DNA of 64,000 nt from Kalmusia sp. IMI 367209. Taxonomy: Eukaryota > Ascomycota > Dothideomycetes > Pleosporales > Didymosphaeriaceae. Position 1 is the stretch's first letter. Each line of letters starts with the position of its first letter. Positions 11,705 to 22,857 of this stretch are shown piece after piece. The stretch is from positions 2,232,001 to 2,296,000 of the forward strand of contig JAPEUQ010000003.1 of NCBI GenBank assembly GCA_027946365.1, in the 5' to 3' direction. A program made the translations under genes and the position numbers. The notes under the pieces were generated by a model. The model ran no database searches. It was not told the DNA's origin and worked only from the letters and a program-made list of their open reading frames with translations.

Positions 11705-13866
11705 ATGTCAGCTCCCGCATTTGGATTTTCAGTAGGCGACATTATAGCTGGCATCAAACTCATCAAGGATCTAATCGAGTCGCTTGACGATGCAGTAGGC
11801 GCAAGGCCCCATTATCGACGACTCATCGACGAGATGCGCAACCTCGAACAAGCGCTGACCGAAGTCAAAAACCTACGCATAGATGCCCAATCTCAAGCAT
11901 GTCAAAAGATTGCTTTGGAACAGGCTGCATTACAGTGTCAGGCGTGCATTGAGGCTTTCCTCAAGAAGAATGCCAAGTTTCAGCCCGCGCTAGGGCTGCA
12001 ACCTACAGCTTCAACATGGCGCACCAACTTAAGAAAGATTCAGTGGGCTGTCTGTAGGCAAGATGCTGTTGATAAATTCAGGGCGGAGATTGCCGGGCAT
12101 GTTCTCACTATAAACACGTTGTTGGCCACCACTCAGCTGTACGTTTCAATCCCCACATTATCGTGAGAGAATACTGAATGGATTTTAGGGCTTTCACGAC
12201 ATTCCAAGCCGATCGGACAACACAGTATCATGAAGCTAGCGAAGCCCATCATCAGGAAGGCCACGAAGCGCGAACTTTAGTAAAGAAGAACAACGAAATA
12301 TTGAATACCCAAGCCGATCTTATTCTCACCATTTCCCGAACAGTTGCTCACTGTAGTACTCAACAACAGTCAAAGAATCTTTCTGAGATCATGCTTAAAG
12401 TTCTCGAAACTAACATGAAGATCTATCAGCTCGTACTAGATACGCAAAAGGTTCAGCAAGCGCACATGCCCCAACAGATCGACCGACAGCAACCGATCTA
12501 TTTCGAAGATGCTCATGGTCGTCTGTCAGCGTTCCACATCGAGTTCATCAATTGCTTTGAAGCATTCCAGGCAGTCATGGAGATAAGATTCCGTCATGTT
12601 CCGGGACTGAAGAAGATCCAGAAGAATCAGTACCTCATACAGGAGCCCAGCACAAAGAGAAGATTAAATTTGCAGGGTCCTTGGGAGTCGGTCTTTCTTC
12701 CGGGGAGGAAGGTTGTCATGAGCATGGTGTTTCAAACACCCCAAGTCACAATGACATCATGTCCGGGTTGTCAATCCGAGAATGAAGTTGCTACCGATGC
12801 AAGTCAAGCACAAATACAGTGGTACGTTAGGCGCGGTTAATATCATATTTGAGATTCTTTGACTGATTTCTGAAGTTCTAATCCAGATTGCGGCATCTGG
12901 TATCAACGGATCTCAGAAGTCGACGAAGTGCGAGACAAGCAAGGCGAAGCCAAAACAACACTTGGGAAGAGACGACGGAGAGACGATTTAGATTCCCCAG
13001 CGAAACGGAAAACTCTTGGATTTAGAGATGAACAGCCATTGTCAGCGCACGACTACGACGGGTTGAGTGACGATAGTGACGACGAAGAAGACACCGTACG
13101 ACAGTTCCGCCGTGTACACGTAATTCATAGGCGGCATCGCAAATCGCATCAGACCGAAGTAGCAAGTCACCAATTTGACAACGCCTCTATTCTTCCAGTT
13201 CCTGCGCCATACACCGTTCCCCACCTCTCTCTAGAGCATCAAGATAGGCTACCACCAGAATCCCTCGTCCCGCTTCCGCAGGTGGATAACCTCAGGAACT
13301 TTCTGATCAGTGCACCAATAGAGTGGAACCCGGACCAGTATATACGACGATTCTTGCTTCCCACTGGCGAATACGTGAGCTGTGTTCTCTGGAACAACAT
13401 CTTCCACATCAGCGGAACAGACGTAATCCGATGTCTTAATTTTCGCTTTCAAGCGTTTGGGCGAACCATTCGTCATCACAAGCAGTTCGAAACAGAGATA
13501 TTCTCAGAGCTAAGAAGTTTCAAGACCGGTTTTGACGCGACTACTGAGGAGTCTAGAAGTCCTTTCTTAGATTTCTTATACAGGAACAATTGTGTGAGGA
13601 CGATGGGGAAACAGAAAGTGTTCTATTGATACAGCGTTCCTCATGACAGGCTCATTTTGGACGCGCTAGAACGGGATTTGAAACGAGAACATATGGGGCA
13701 GGAAGTAACGACTGTTGCGGTAGGCGAACCGGCCTTATCATTCGAATACGACAGCTCAGTCGGTCTTTTCGAACAACTCACACGAGCACAGGAGCCCAGT
13801 GAACTGTTTGATCATAAGATCAATTTTGCATACAGGAACGGATATGAAAAATTTTTGGTTCGATAA
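11705..13866 (+). CDS. Helical-N-terminus plus ubiquitin-like-domain protein, interrupted by one in-frame TGA
   Basis: Three exons (11705-12138, 12189-12821, 12876-13866) form one frame of 686 codons, broken only by TGA at 13627-13629 (codon 607). The N-terminus (SVGDIIAGIKLIKDLIESL and after) matches in style the helical domain found at the start of fungal NACHT/STAND-type and related proteins. A beta-grasp-like ubiquitin-like domain follows (QPIYFEDAHGR, AFHIEFINCFEAF, WESVFLPGRKVVMSM). Splicing exon 2 to 3 restores a four-cysteine zinc-ribbon-like element (CPGCQ...IQC, SNPDCG). After the TGA the same frame runs on with YSVPHDRLILDALERDLKRE for about 79 codons, coding-like and, from memory of this family, conserved. 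A tryptophan at the stop is the likely ancestral state. Function is unknown; the domain mix suggests signalling or recognition. The gene ends 45 bp from the convergent thioesterase. Confidence 0.75.
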
Positions 13867-13910
13867 GGTGTTGGCGTCCCGATCCACTGTTCCGCTTGGT
13901 CTTCCGGACA

Positions 13911-15079
13911 TCACAACCTCGTCTCAGGCTTGAATCGTATCAGCCCATCCTGCATCGTCGTAGCAATATGCGTCCCGGTCTCATAGTCCCACATCCGACT
14001 CGTATGCAGACCGCGACCACCAGCCGCCCTCGCCAGCCAAGACTCCTGTACAAACCACTTTCGGCCGTCTTTGTCTCCCGTCTTATCACCCTCAATATTA
14101 CACAACGGGAGCGGACCATCTTCAAATAATGTCGGCACAGCTTTTAGATGAGCAATACGAGGCTCGGGTGGCATTAATAGTTCCCTAATTCCTACGTGGA
14201 AAATAACAGTGTGGGACAGGGAGGCCATCCTTGTGAAGTCTCGTGGGCGGCCGAGATGATTAGGTATCAGGAACAGGGAGTTGCGGTCCGACGCATACAA
14301 ATGAGCACAAGCGTGGAGATTTGCTTCACGGGTGAGTTTGATTGAACCTTGCGGTGGCGGCGGATATGGCGCAGTAGGCAAAGGCAATGCGCCTCTCAAT
14401 GTATAAAAAGTGAGCTGTCTTCGATCAATCGGCGCACGTTTTTCGTTGTACTTCCGCATGTCAGCCTTCCGTATATGAAGTCCGGCTATTGGATTGAAAT
14501 GGTCTGGATGTTGAGGTAGGTATGTTTCTCGGAAGTATTCTGAGTCTTGACTAGGTGCTGGTGGATGTTCCATTGGCTCCTCTTCCTTTCCCTCGAGAAC
14601 ATCGCTGTACTTTTCTTTAATATTCAAAATGTCTTGATAGTCTAGTGAGAATGATTCTTCCTTCTTGAAGGAGCAGGTACAAGTGAACATCGTTCCTTTT
14701 TCAGCTGCTTGGGTGACCGTCACGCTCCGGGTGCAGTAATTGTATCCGTCGCGAATCGTATGCACTGTATAGACAAAGTGCTCAGATGGGTGACCACCTA
14801 GCGTGAACCATCCAGTGACATTCTGTTCGAACTTCAGCGCTGTCCCCCGTTATGGGGGGAACGACGTACGTGAATTAGAAAACCTTCTCCCACCGTCTGC
14901 GCCGCCGCCCATGTTGCTTGCGCATAGACGTGGCCACCATACGTCCCGTTTTCCCCCCCGGTCGGCGAATATGCTTTTGTAACGGAACGAAATGTTCTAT
15001 CGTTGATTGTCTCCAATTGCATAACCTGGTCGAAAGGGAGGACGCGCCCATCCTTGTCAAAGTATGGTCGGGGCGCCAT
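13911..15079 (-). CDS. Acyl-CoA thioesterase II (TesB-like)
   Basis: Hydrolyses acyl-CoA to free fatty acid and CoA; fungal members are commonly peroxisomal. Two exons (15079-14870 and 14822-13911) around a 47-nt GTACGT...CAG intron give 373 aa, normal for a double-hotdog TesB enzyme. First hotdog: RSVTKAYSP, then GTYGGHVYAQATWAA, and across the splice HNVTGWFTLGGHPSEHFVY. Second hotdog: MASLSHTVIFHVG, WFVQESWLARAAGGRGLH and TTMQDGLIR, whose glutamine sits where the TesB catalytic Gln is found. The C-terminus ETRL only loosely resembles a peroxisomal PTS1 tripeptide. It is convergent with and very close to the ubiquitin-like-domain gene. Confidence 0.88.
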
Positions 15080-15656
15080 GATGTGATGGGGAAAACGCTT
15101 TTTTGTTTAATAAAACCTAGTACAATGTGATGCAGGATATAGACCGACAGTGTAGTCTGTCATTAATGTGAAGAAGGACGCTGGAGAAGATGACGAGTGA
15201 CAACCAGGTTACCTCGGCTTATTCACGCGATGAGCGAGGAAGATCCGAAGAAGATCCGTGACATCACCGCGGTCAGTGGCTGTCTCTTGGAGAATTGGGA
15301 TTATCAGATTCATTTCTTTTGCGGTAAATTTGTTCGCTTCAAACAATGTAATGCGCGTCGAGACACTTTCAAACCACGTTCCCGGTCACTATACTTCGTC
15401 ATATCTGAACTGCCACAGATAGCGAGTCGAATATTGACCACTCACGATGCATGCTCACTTGTATCACACTTGAGCAATCAACCTTTACAACTCCATGAAA
15501 TTTTCTCCTTATTCTCACCTCCATTAGCACTTCCTGCCGCTATATCCGGAATGTGTACCTGCTTGCAATAGACAAGGACTGCTCCTCATACTATTGCAAT
15601 CGCGAAGGGGATGGAACAGGTTTGACCGTACCGTGTGCCTTGCCCTGTTTGGTGAT
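15080..15656. other. Intergenic region
   Basis: About 580 bp holding the thioesterase promoter (reading left) and the 3' end region of the next minus-strand gene. A 124-codon plus-strand frame here has no recognisable features. Confidence 0.45.
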
Positions 15657-16694
15657 TTACCACAATTCGACATCTTCAAATTCAGGAGTATCGCGTACGA
15701 ACGCAATATCACCATGGAAATAGCCTTGATCATGTAGTAGAACACTGACATTTTCGAGACCACTCCCCAGTGAATGAACGAGGGAATGATGAATTTGATC
15801 TAGCAGATCGACTTCTACCGATCGATCACAACGTCCCCAAGTGGCAAGCATCGTTCGAGTTCCAAGTGCAGTATAGCACTGTATGTGCTCATGATTCCAT
15901 CGTTGGCTAATCGTGCAGTCAATCCACAACCGCTTTAGGTAGGTCAACTTCTGCAGTTGCTTCAAAACGCCGGAGTGCGGGTGGTGTGGCATCGGACCGT
16001 GGTGTTTCAGGTAGCGCGCCATGGTGAGGAAATCATGGCCATAGAAGCAGGACACACCGAGGGTGACCCACAGCGCTTCCAGGTTGACACACTCCCCCAA
16101 CAAGCCGAAAAAGTTCTTGACGTCGTGCATGTCAGCCGAGCAATCGCGCTCGCGCTCCTCGTCGACCAAGTCCATCCTCAGGTATCGAAGGCTTGCTCGA
16201 CCAACACTCCCGATATTGTGAAGAAACGCGACATAGGCTTTCATATAGTGATTCACAGGCTTGAGACTAAAGACTTCAAAGCGGTTGTTGGCGAAAAAGA
16301 AGCTGCGGGCCTCTTCTCGGACCTTGTGATCAAGCGAGCTCAAGAAGCGAAGAGCCAGGACTTCGGGGAAGACGTTAAGCGATTCTTTGCAGTTAAGAGA
16401 ACGGGGGCGTGCAACGAAGGCAGCCCTCTGAGGGTCCCATACGAGTTGGATTGTGCTTGGGGATTTGAGGCAATACTCGTAGATCTCGTTTCTTACCTCA
16501 GCTGATAGTCCTCCGTCGGCGCTGAAAGATGCTTTGGCCAGGTTGAGGGGATGTGACTTGCGTATGGCGACTGGTTTGTTTGGATTAGTCCCCATGGCGG
16601 AGGCCCCATAGGCACCCCAGGCAAAGTGGCGAGCCTCCATATTTGAAACTGGGAGGTTGATGGTAGGGTTCTTGGGCAGCCGGACTTTCCACAT
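15657..16694 (-). CDS. F-box-like fungal hypothetical protein
   Basis: A single exon of 345 aa. After about 60 residues comes GLSAEVRNEIYEYCL, which fits the F-box-like pattern L-x-x-E-[IV]-R-N-x-I-Y common in fungal proteins. It is followed by DHKVREEARSFFFANNRFEVF and a leucine-rich helical part (LRYLRMDLVDEE, LEALWVTLG, LKQLQKLTYLKRLWIDC). F-box proteins are substrate adaptors of SCF ubiquitin ligases; whether this divergent type binds Skp1 is unknown. The ATG at 16694 is chosen: an in-frame TAG lies just upstream, and the frame before it opens only on TTG. It shares a divergent 386-bp upstream region with the gene at 17081. Confidence 0.7.
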   Translation of the reverse strand: MWKVRLPKNPTINLPVSNMEARHFAWGAYGASAMGTNPNKPVAIRKSHPLNLAKASFSADGGLSAEVRNEIYEYCLKSPSTIQLVWDPQRAAFVARPRSLNCKESLNVFPEVLALRFLSSLDHKVREEARSFFFANNRFEVFSLKPVNHYMKAYVAFLHNIGSVGRASLRYLRMDLVDEERERDCSADMHDVKNFFGLLGECVNLEALWVTLGVSCFYGHDFLTMARYLKHHGPMPHHPHSGVLKQLQKLTYLKRLWIDCTISQRWNHEHIQCYTALGTRTMLATWGRCDRSVEVDLLDQIHHSLVHSLGSGLENVSVLLHDQGYFHGDIAFVRDTPEFEDVELW

Positions 16695-17080
16695 ACGGAA
16701 CAAAAGTGCGCGATTCTACATTCGGTAAGCCCCAATGTTGTCAGTGAAGGTGATGTTGATAGTGAGCAGGGCAACCGACAATCGTAGGCACCGAACCTTT
16801 CACTCCCATATTCGCGGCCATGTTCCGCGTCTTGTAGTAAGTCGTTGCCCCTCGAACGTTTGCTCCGTTTGCGTTGCGACTCACCGCCGTTCGTACAGCG
16901 TCACCGCGCAACCGGTACCAACACCGCAGCCACGCGCCTGATCCGTACATTTGGTCATCACATTGAATCCAGCAGAGTCTCTACCTTTTTTCTACCCCCT
17001 CAACTCTTCTCATATTCACTCTTCTCCCATAAAGCTCGGTCATCATCGCGAGTTTACTCTCCTCTACGAGCGCCCTCAAC
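16695..17080. promoter_or_regulatory. Divergent intergenic promoter region
   Basis: Separates the start codons of the F-box-like gene (minus strand) and the disordered protein gene (plus strand). The right half has pyrimidine-rich stretches (CTACCTTTTTTCTACCCCCTC near 16980) typical of fungal core promoters or leaders. No specific binding site was recognised. Confidence 0.4.
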
Positions 17081-19351
17081 ATGGAGAACCGGCGCATCTC
17101 CACATCCTCCAATACCGCCAGTATAAGCAATTTGCGACACATAATCAACCCACGCACGGCCAAAGAGAAAATGGCGCCCGCTCTCAAACGCGCCCTTGAA
17201 CTCCTCCGTCTCCAAGGCTTCGACGGCCTCGAGAACCACTTCCTCGGCACCGATGCCTTCCTCAAGCCCTGGTCTCAGTTCCGCGACCGCTTCTTACTTG
17301 TTCAGCCGGGAAGTCTGCCCCGCGCTTCAGAGCCCGATAAAATACGCGGGATGGACATCCTTTGGTTCTACACCAACTTTAGCGAGGGCGAGCTGCGGTA
17401 CGATCCGCGCGCCGACGACACATCTTCATTGTTCACGACAGATGAAACCAAGTATGGCAGCTATGACAGGGCCCATTGGGGTGTTGAAGAATATGAGAAA
17501 ATGACGTATGCGTGGCTGTTGCAGGAATTTCGCGTGGGAAAGGCCCGCAATCCGTTTGGCTTCCAGTACTTCGAGCTGCAGAATGTGTGTACGGCATGGC
17601 AAGTCATCTTCAAGCCTATTATCGACGTAGTGCGTGAGTCGTATGATTCGAGAGGAAGGCGATATTATGGACGGCTGGCGAGGTTCATTGAGGAGCGGTA
17701 TCCAAGCCGAGTTGCATTTCCTGAGGGCAATGTCATGGTCCCGCAGAGCGCGAGTCCGTACCGCATAGTCTCCTACCCGCGTAGGCGTGGCGTAATCACT
17801 TCACCAGGACCTTCAACGGGTACCTCACCCAGTACCAACTTTCCTCGATCGGTAACCATAAAGGAGAAAGTGGCGCTTGAGAAAGAACTTCGGGACATTT
17901 ATCCTAAGTATGGACAAGTCGTCGAGAAGCCAAAAGGAGGCGTTCTAAGCGCCTTCCTCGCTGAACAGAAAGCAAGGATCATGCGTAAGAGGCGTGACCA
18001 GCAGGGCACGAAAGGTCTGATCTTTGGACGCACTAGGGGCGGTAGAGAAAGTCCCATGTTCATGTGTAGAGGCATTGATGAGCCGGAAGAAAGCCCAGAG
18101 AATCGTCGTCCAGAGAGCATAGCGGGTCGCTCATCCCTTGGCGAGATGCCTCAGCCCTCGCCCACGAAGACGAAGAAAGACAATCTCGTCCCGTTTGGCA
18201 TGTTTGGCTACATTCCAAGTCCCAGAAAGGCAAAGAACCCTCTGCATGGCATCACTCGGCGGGTCAGTTTCTCGGATGCAGAGCCCGAAGACGAAGTTAC
18301 GCAAAAGATGGACGATCTAGAGGTGATTAGTCGAGCTGCTCCGTATCTGCGCAACACGCCACCACGGTCCCAATCAAATTTCATGAGTCCCGTCCAAAAG
18401 GGTCAAGACTCCGATAGCGTGTACAGTTCTATCCGCATCTCCAATCCCTTCACCGAAGACGAGTCTGCGTTTGCATCTATCACCGAGCAAGCGACGTCTG
18501 AAGATGTTCTTTCGCCAATGGGGCATCCAAGTGCAATTCCGAAGGCGCTCTTCACTACAACTCAGCGGAAGCACAACCCACAGAACAGGGGTCATGAGAG
18601 CCCTTGCCCTCCATCCATTAGCGAATCGCGGTCTCGGATTCCAAGTTATTTGGGCACAGGTTACGAGCGAGAGATCAAGCCGGACTTTATCGCCGATAAA
18701 ATGCACACCACCCTAGAGCACAACGCATTTGACCGAATGTCTAGCGCCTCAACTTTCAGTCTGTCAGAGATTCCAGGAGTGACGAATTCGCTCAAAAGTT
18801 ATGATCCTCTGACCCCACAGCGCATTCCCTGGCCCGGTCAGACGCCAACCGGCATTTCACCAGAACATGTTCCCTGGCCTGGCCAGACACTGACTGGCCC
18901 GTCGCCAGAGCCTAGACGAAAGGAGGGCTACGTTTCTCCCATGATCTCACCAGCAACAACGATATGGCCTCGGGCTGAAGACACTGGCTCGCCCCCACCA
19001 ATCCCAGCTAAGCACCCAGCTCGCGCCGCCAGTTTTCGAAGCAGCACCGGGTCTGATCTCGCTCCTCCAACTCTACCAAAGCTGCTCGGACCGCGCATCG
19101 TATCCAAAGAGAATATCCGCGGCCACTTGAGCAATATCTCGCGTGACATCTCCGAAGAGACCCTGCGACATGTGAGGCAGCGCGAGGTATCACCCACACT
19201 TCCGCCTGCCCCGTTGAAAACGTTCAATTCGCACATGTTCCCACGTCAAGATCGTAAGGGGATGCCGATGGGTGGTTTCATGGAGAGGTCGAGGGTCGAT
19301 AGTAGTGGGAGCTATGAGATGAAGGCCCTGAAGGAGGAGCCGAAGCAGTAG
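17081..19351 (+). CDS. Large hypothetical protein: N-terminal globular domain plus long disordered tail
   Basis: An intronless 756-aa frame starting with ATG at 17081. Residues from about 25 to 215 look folded: amphipathic helices (ALKRALELLRLQGFDGLENHF), then LWFYTNFSEGELRYDP, and a Trp/Tyr-rich part with YEKMTYAWLLQEFRVGKARN. I do not recognise this domain. The rest is rich in Ser, Pro, Arg and Glu, has many PxxP segments and looks intrinsically disordered, with a short imperfect duplication around 580-610 (IPWPGQTPTGISPE / VPWPGQTLTGPSPE). There is no signal peptide or membrane helix, so it is probably a cytosolic or nuclear scaffold or regulator. That is inference only. Confidence 0.75.
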   Translation: MENRRISTSSNTASISNLRHIINPRTAKEKMAPALKRALELLRLQGFDGLENHFLGTDAFLKPWSQFRDRFLLVQPGSLPRASEPDKIRGMDILWFYTNFSEGELRYDPRADDTSSLFTTDETKYGSYDRAHWGVEEYEKMTYAWLLQEFRVGKARNPFGFQYFELQNVCTAWQVIFKPIIDVVRESYDSRGRRYYGRLARFIEERYPSRVAFPEGNVMVPQSASPYRIVSYPRRRGVITSPGPSTGTSPSTNFPRSVTIKEKVALEKELRDIYPKYGQVVEKPKGGVLSAFLAEQKARIMRKRRDQQGTKGLIFGRTRGGRESPMFMCRGIDEPEESPENRRPESIAGRSSLGEMPQPSPTKTKKDNLVPFGMFGYIPSPRKAKNPLHGITRRVSFSDAEPEDEVTQKMDDLEVISRAAPYLRNTPPRSQSNFMSPVQKGQDSDSVYSSIRISNPFTEDESAFASITEQATSEDVLSPMGHPSAIPKALFTTTQRKHNPQNRGHESPCPPSISESRSRIPSYLGTGYEREIKPDFIADKMHTTLEHNAFDRMSSASTFSLSEIPGVTNSLKSYDPLTPQRIPWPGQTPTGISPEHVPWPGQTLTGPSPEPRRKEGYVSPMISPATTIWPRAEDTGSPPPIPAKHPARAASFRSSTGSDLAPPTLPKLLGPRIVSKENIRGHLSNISRDISEETLRHVRQREVSPTLPPAPLKTFNSHMFPRQDRKGMPMGGFMERSRVDSSGSYEMKALKEEPKQ

Positions 19352-20180
19352 GTGGGAGTGTCTCTGACTTGTCGTTGGGGGTTTCTACCGGGAATAGTAT
19401 TGGTTGGTGTTCGACTTGTGTGAGTCAATATGGGCCTTCATGTAGGTAGTTAGGTAGGGCAGTATGGGTGCCTGCATAGTCAGGGTTTGTTAAAAAAAAA
19501 TCGAGCTCTCTTCGAGTACCTCATCTGCCGTCGACGCCACGTAGCATCGCTCATAGTCTGTGGTGTTGAAGATGTCGGACCAACATTTATGGCACACCAA
19601 AGATCAGACCACATCGAGGTGCGGCTTAGTGACAGACATGTCACAGAGACAGTCTGCAGTGCAGCGTGAGGCTGTTGCCTCACAGGAACTCACTAGTCTT
19701 GGAATGGACACAGCCATCGTCATCAGTCGTCAAGACGTACCTGCCAGTACATTTCAACCCCAACTTCTTTTCATGTCTTGCATGTCACAGTCCTCAACAC
19801 ATCTTTTACATCGCAGATGCATCAACGCTGGTCGTCCTAGACGATGACCAACGAAAGCCGAGCCGAGCCGCCATCGGGCCTAAATCCGGCCCGCAGTCGA
19901 CGCGAGTCCCCACCCATGAGCAGGGGACCTCTCCACCTCCATCTCCCGAGAATCGACGCCAAACTCGATCATCTCCATGGACCAGCATTTCTCCTTCTGC
20001 ACTAGACTCAACTATGGGTCCTCTTTCGGTCGCGCTGCCGCCCTTTAGGCTGAATGAAGGACCCTTATTTCAATGATATCACTGCCAACGCTTCATTTAT
20101 CCCTCCAATTGCTGACCCAGAAGCACGGATCCGTATATATATGTACGTCCCTCAGCAGTGAGATATGGTAAACCACAATA
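19352..20180. other. Intergenic region upstream of the alpha-glucuronidase gene
   Basis: About 830 bp with the 3' untranslated region of the upstream gene and the promoter of the GH67 gene. Overlapping short frames (19480-20076) show no family features. I found no GGCTAA/GGCTAG XlnR-type site on reading through it by eye. Confidence 0.45.
20134..20142 (+). promoter_or_regulatory. TATA-like element before the GH67 gene
   Basis: TATATATAT lies about 40 bp upstream of the ATG at 20181. Secreted, inducible fungal glycoside hydrolase genes often have a TATA box close to the start. Function is inferred from position only. Confidence 0.4.
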
Positions 20181-22857
20181 ATGGTATTCCTTTGCGTCCT
20201 CATTGCGTTGCTCCTTGGCCTGGCTACGGCTGAGGACGGCTCCGCAGCATGGCTGCGCTATGCCCCACTTCCTCATGCTAGCAATTACCGCTCCCTCCCT
20301 TCGTCAATCATTGCATTGAACACTACTAGGAGTAGTCCAGTATATGCTGCGCAGCAAGAGCTTGAGCGGGGCATCCTGGGCATCTTTGGAAAGCAGCTCA
20401 GCAACGGAACGTCAAAAGGCGTCAACGGGTCCATCATAGTCGGGACGGCTAATGCATATCAGAAAATCTATGGCAAATTTGATGAAGCCGAAGACATTGA
20501 GGAAGACGGCTACTTTCTCAATATCGAGGAACGGCAAGTATTGATCCTTGGTCAGAACGAGCGGGGTGCTTTATACGGCGCGTTCGACTACCTTTCACGG
20601 CTTGCTCAGGGCAAGTTAAATGCGGTTTCATACGTCTCGAACCCTCATGCGCCGATCCGATGGGCTAATGAATGGGACAATCTCGATGGAAGCATTGAGC
20701 GCGGTTACGCCGGACCCTCCATCTTCTTCCAGGATGGCTTTGTTACCACCAATGTCACTCGCGCAGCCGAGTATGCTCGCCTTTTGGCATCTATTCGCAT
20801 CAACGGTATTATCATAAATAATGTGAATGCCAATGCGACATTGCTGAGCGCACGTAACATTGATGGATTGGGCAGACTGGCTGATGCGATGAGACCATAT
20901 GGTGTGCAACTGGGCATCTCGCTCAACTTTGCATCGCCAAATAGCAGCCTTGGCACATTCGACCCGCTTGACCCAAGAGTCGATGCTTGGTGGGTAAATG
21001 TCACAAATCAGATCTACGCACGCGTGCCAGACATGGCGGGATACCTTGTCAAAGCGAATAGCGAAGGCCAGCCTGGGCCGCTCACATACAATCGCACACT
21101 CGCAGATGGCGCGAACATGTTCGCGCGGGCAGCCAAGCCTCACGGTGGCATTGTCATGTTCAGGGCGTTCGTTTACGACAACCACATCAATGAGACAAAT
21201 TGGAAGGCAGACCGAGCAAATGCCGCGGTGGATTTCTTCAAAGACCTAGATGGAAAATTTGACGAGAATGTTGTGGTGCAGATCAAGTACGGCCCAATCG
21301 ACTTTCAGGTTCGAGAGCCTGTTTCGCCACTCTTCTCAACGCTTCGAAAGACGAACACAGCCATTGAGCTTCAGATCACTCAAGAGTATCTAGGCCAGCA
21401 GACCCATTTGGTTTATCTTGGGCCGTTGTGGAAAGAGATACTTGACTTCGATTTGAAAGCCGACGAACGCCCATCCAAGGTGAGGGACATCATTTCGGGA
21501 GAGCGTTTCAAACGGTCGCTCGGTGGATCTGCTGGTGTGGTGAATGTAGGCACAAACTCAACATGGCTGGGCAGCCATCTCGCGATGTCCGTAAGTATAT
21601 GGTGAAAACATGTGCTGTGGGGTACTAAAGGATGCAGAACCTCTACGCTTACGGTTCACTGGCATGGGACCCTAGTCTCGAGCCTGAAGAGGTCCTTCAG
21701 GATTGGATCCGATTGACTTTCGGTCTCGATCGCAAGGTCATTGACACACTCACTGACATGTCAATGAAGTCATGGCCTGCATATGAGAACTACACCGGGA
21801 ATCTAGGTATCCAAACCTTGACGGACATCCTCTATACTCATTTTGGTGTACGTAGGTTCCGGTACATCGTGCACGTTCCTGAGTTGAGACGAACAAGGTT
21901 GTTTTTCCGCTCAACTCAGACTTACGCCAGGTATCAGATCCCCACGCTCACGAATGATACTGACTTTGTAAGCCAAACCCGGCCTCTCAAGATAATAACG
22001 GATGGGGTCAATGGACGCGCGCTGATAATTTCAGCATTGGCATGGATCGCACAGTCAAAAATGGTACTGGGAACGCAGGCCAGTATCCTCCTGCCGTGGC
22101 CGATATATATGAGGACATCAATAAGACACCTGACGACTTGTTGCTTTGGTTCCACCACGTCAACTACACGCACCGTCTCAAATCAGGAAAGTCCGTCATT
22201 CAGCACTTCTATGACTCGCACTATGAGGGTGCAGCGACTGCGCAGACTTTAGTACAACAGTGGCAGTCCCTTGAAGGTAGGATTGACGACGAGCGCTATG
22301 AACATGTTCTCTTCCGGCAAATCTTCCAAGCCGGACATGCCCTTGTGTGGCGCGACTCCATCAACCAATTTTACTACAATCTTTCCGAAATACCGGACGA
22401 GGCTAAGAGGGTTGGGAAGCATCCGTACAGGATTGAGGCTGAGAAAATGTCTCTCTCCGGCTACCGGTCGTATACCGTGAATCCTTTCCATGCAGCATCT
22501 GGTTATACTGCGATTGTTACTACTTCCAATTCGACCGTCGGCTCTGCCACTGCAAACATCACTTTTGCATCTGGGACTTACGACGTCGCGGTCAATTATT
22601 ACGACCTGATTGGTGGCAAAGCGCAGTATGAGCTACACGTCAATAACAGGACAATCGGCAGCTGGACAGGCGATCTAGAGGACAAGCTGGGGCACGCACC
22701 ATCTATCTACGTTGATGGGCATTCTGCGACCCGGATCACGTTCAAAAATATCACGATAGCGAAAGGCGACACGCTGAAGATTGTAGGCCGGCCGGACGGC
22801 ATCGAGCCTGCGCCAATCGATTACGTTTCTTTTCTTCCACCGGGGATTGTGGATTGA
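20181..22857 (+). CDS. aguA: Secreted alpha-glucuronidase, GH67
   Basis: Releases (4-O-methyl-)glucuronic acid from the non-reducing end of xylo-oligosaccharides during hemicellulose breakdown. Three exons (20181-21590, 21638-21847, 21973-22857), all phase 0, give 834 aa, the usual GH67 length. MVFLCVLIALLLGLATA is the signal peptide. GH67 landmarks in order: LGQNERGALYGAFDYL, RWANEWDNLDGSIERGYAG, YLVKANSEGQPGP, KYGPIDFQVREP (carrying the Asp and Glu expected for catalysis), LQITQEYLGQQTHLVYLGP, NGWGQWTRADNFSIGMDRTV and YPPAVADIYED. Many N-glycosylation sequons fit secretion. Intron 1 is 47 nt; intron 2 is 125 nt, long for this window, and removing it is needed to join the conserved C-terminal domain. 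Expected to be induced by xylan; the sequence does not show the regulator. Confidence 0.95.

Noticed and set aside
9033..13629. Classical RIP as the cause of both TGA codons
   Set aside because: TGG to TGA needs a C-to-T change in a CpC context on the other strand, whereas RIP favours CpA (which would give TAG). Surrounding sequence is also not AT-rich or full of stops.
9033..13629. Known fungal UGA-CUA readthrough motif
   Set aside because: The stops are followed by ACG and TAC, not CTA, so that motif does not apply.
6684..13866. TGA recoded as tryptophan genome-wide
   Set aside because: Other well-supported genes here end at TGA (for example the Ctr transporter and, if corrected, the amidotransferase).
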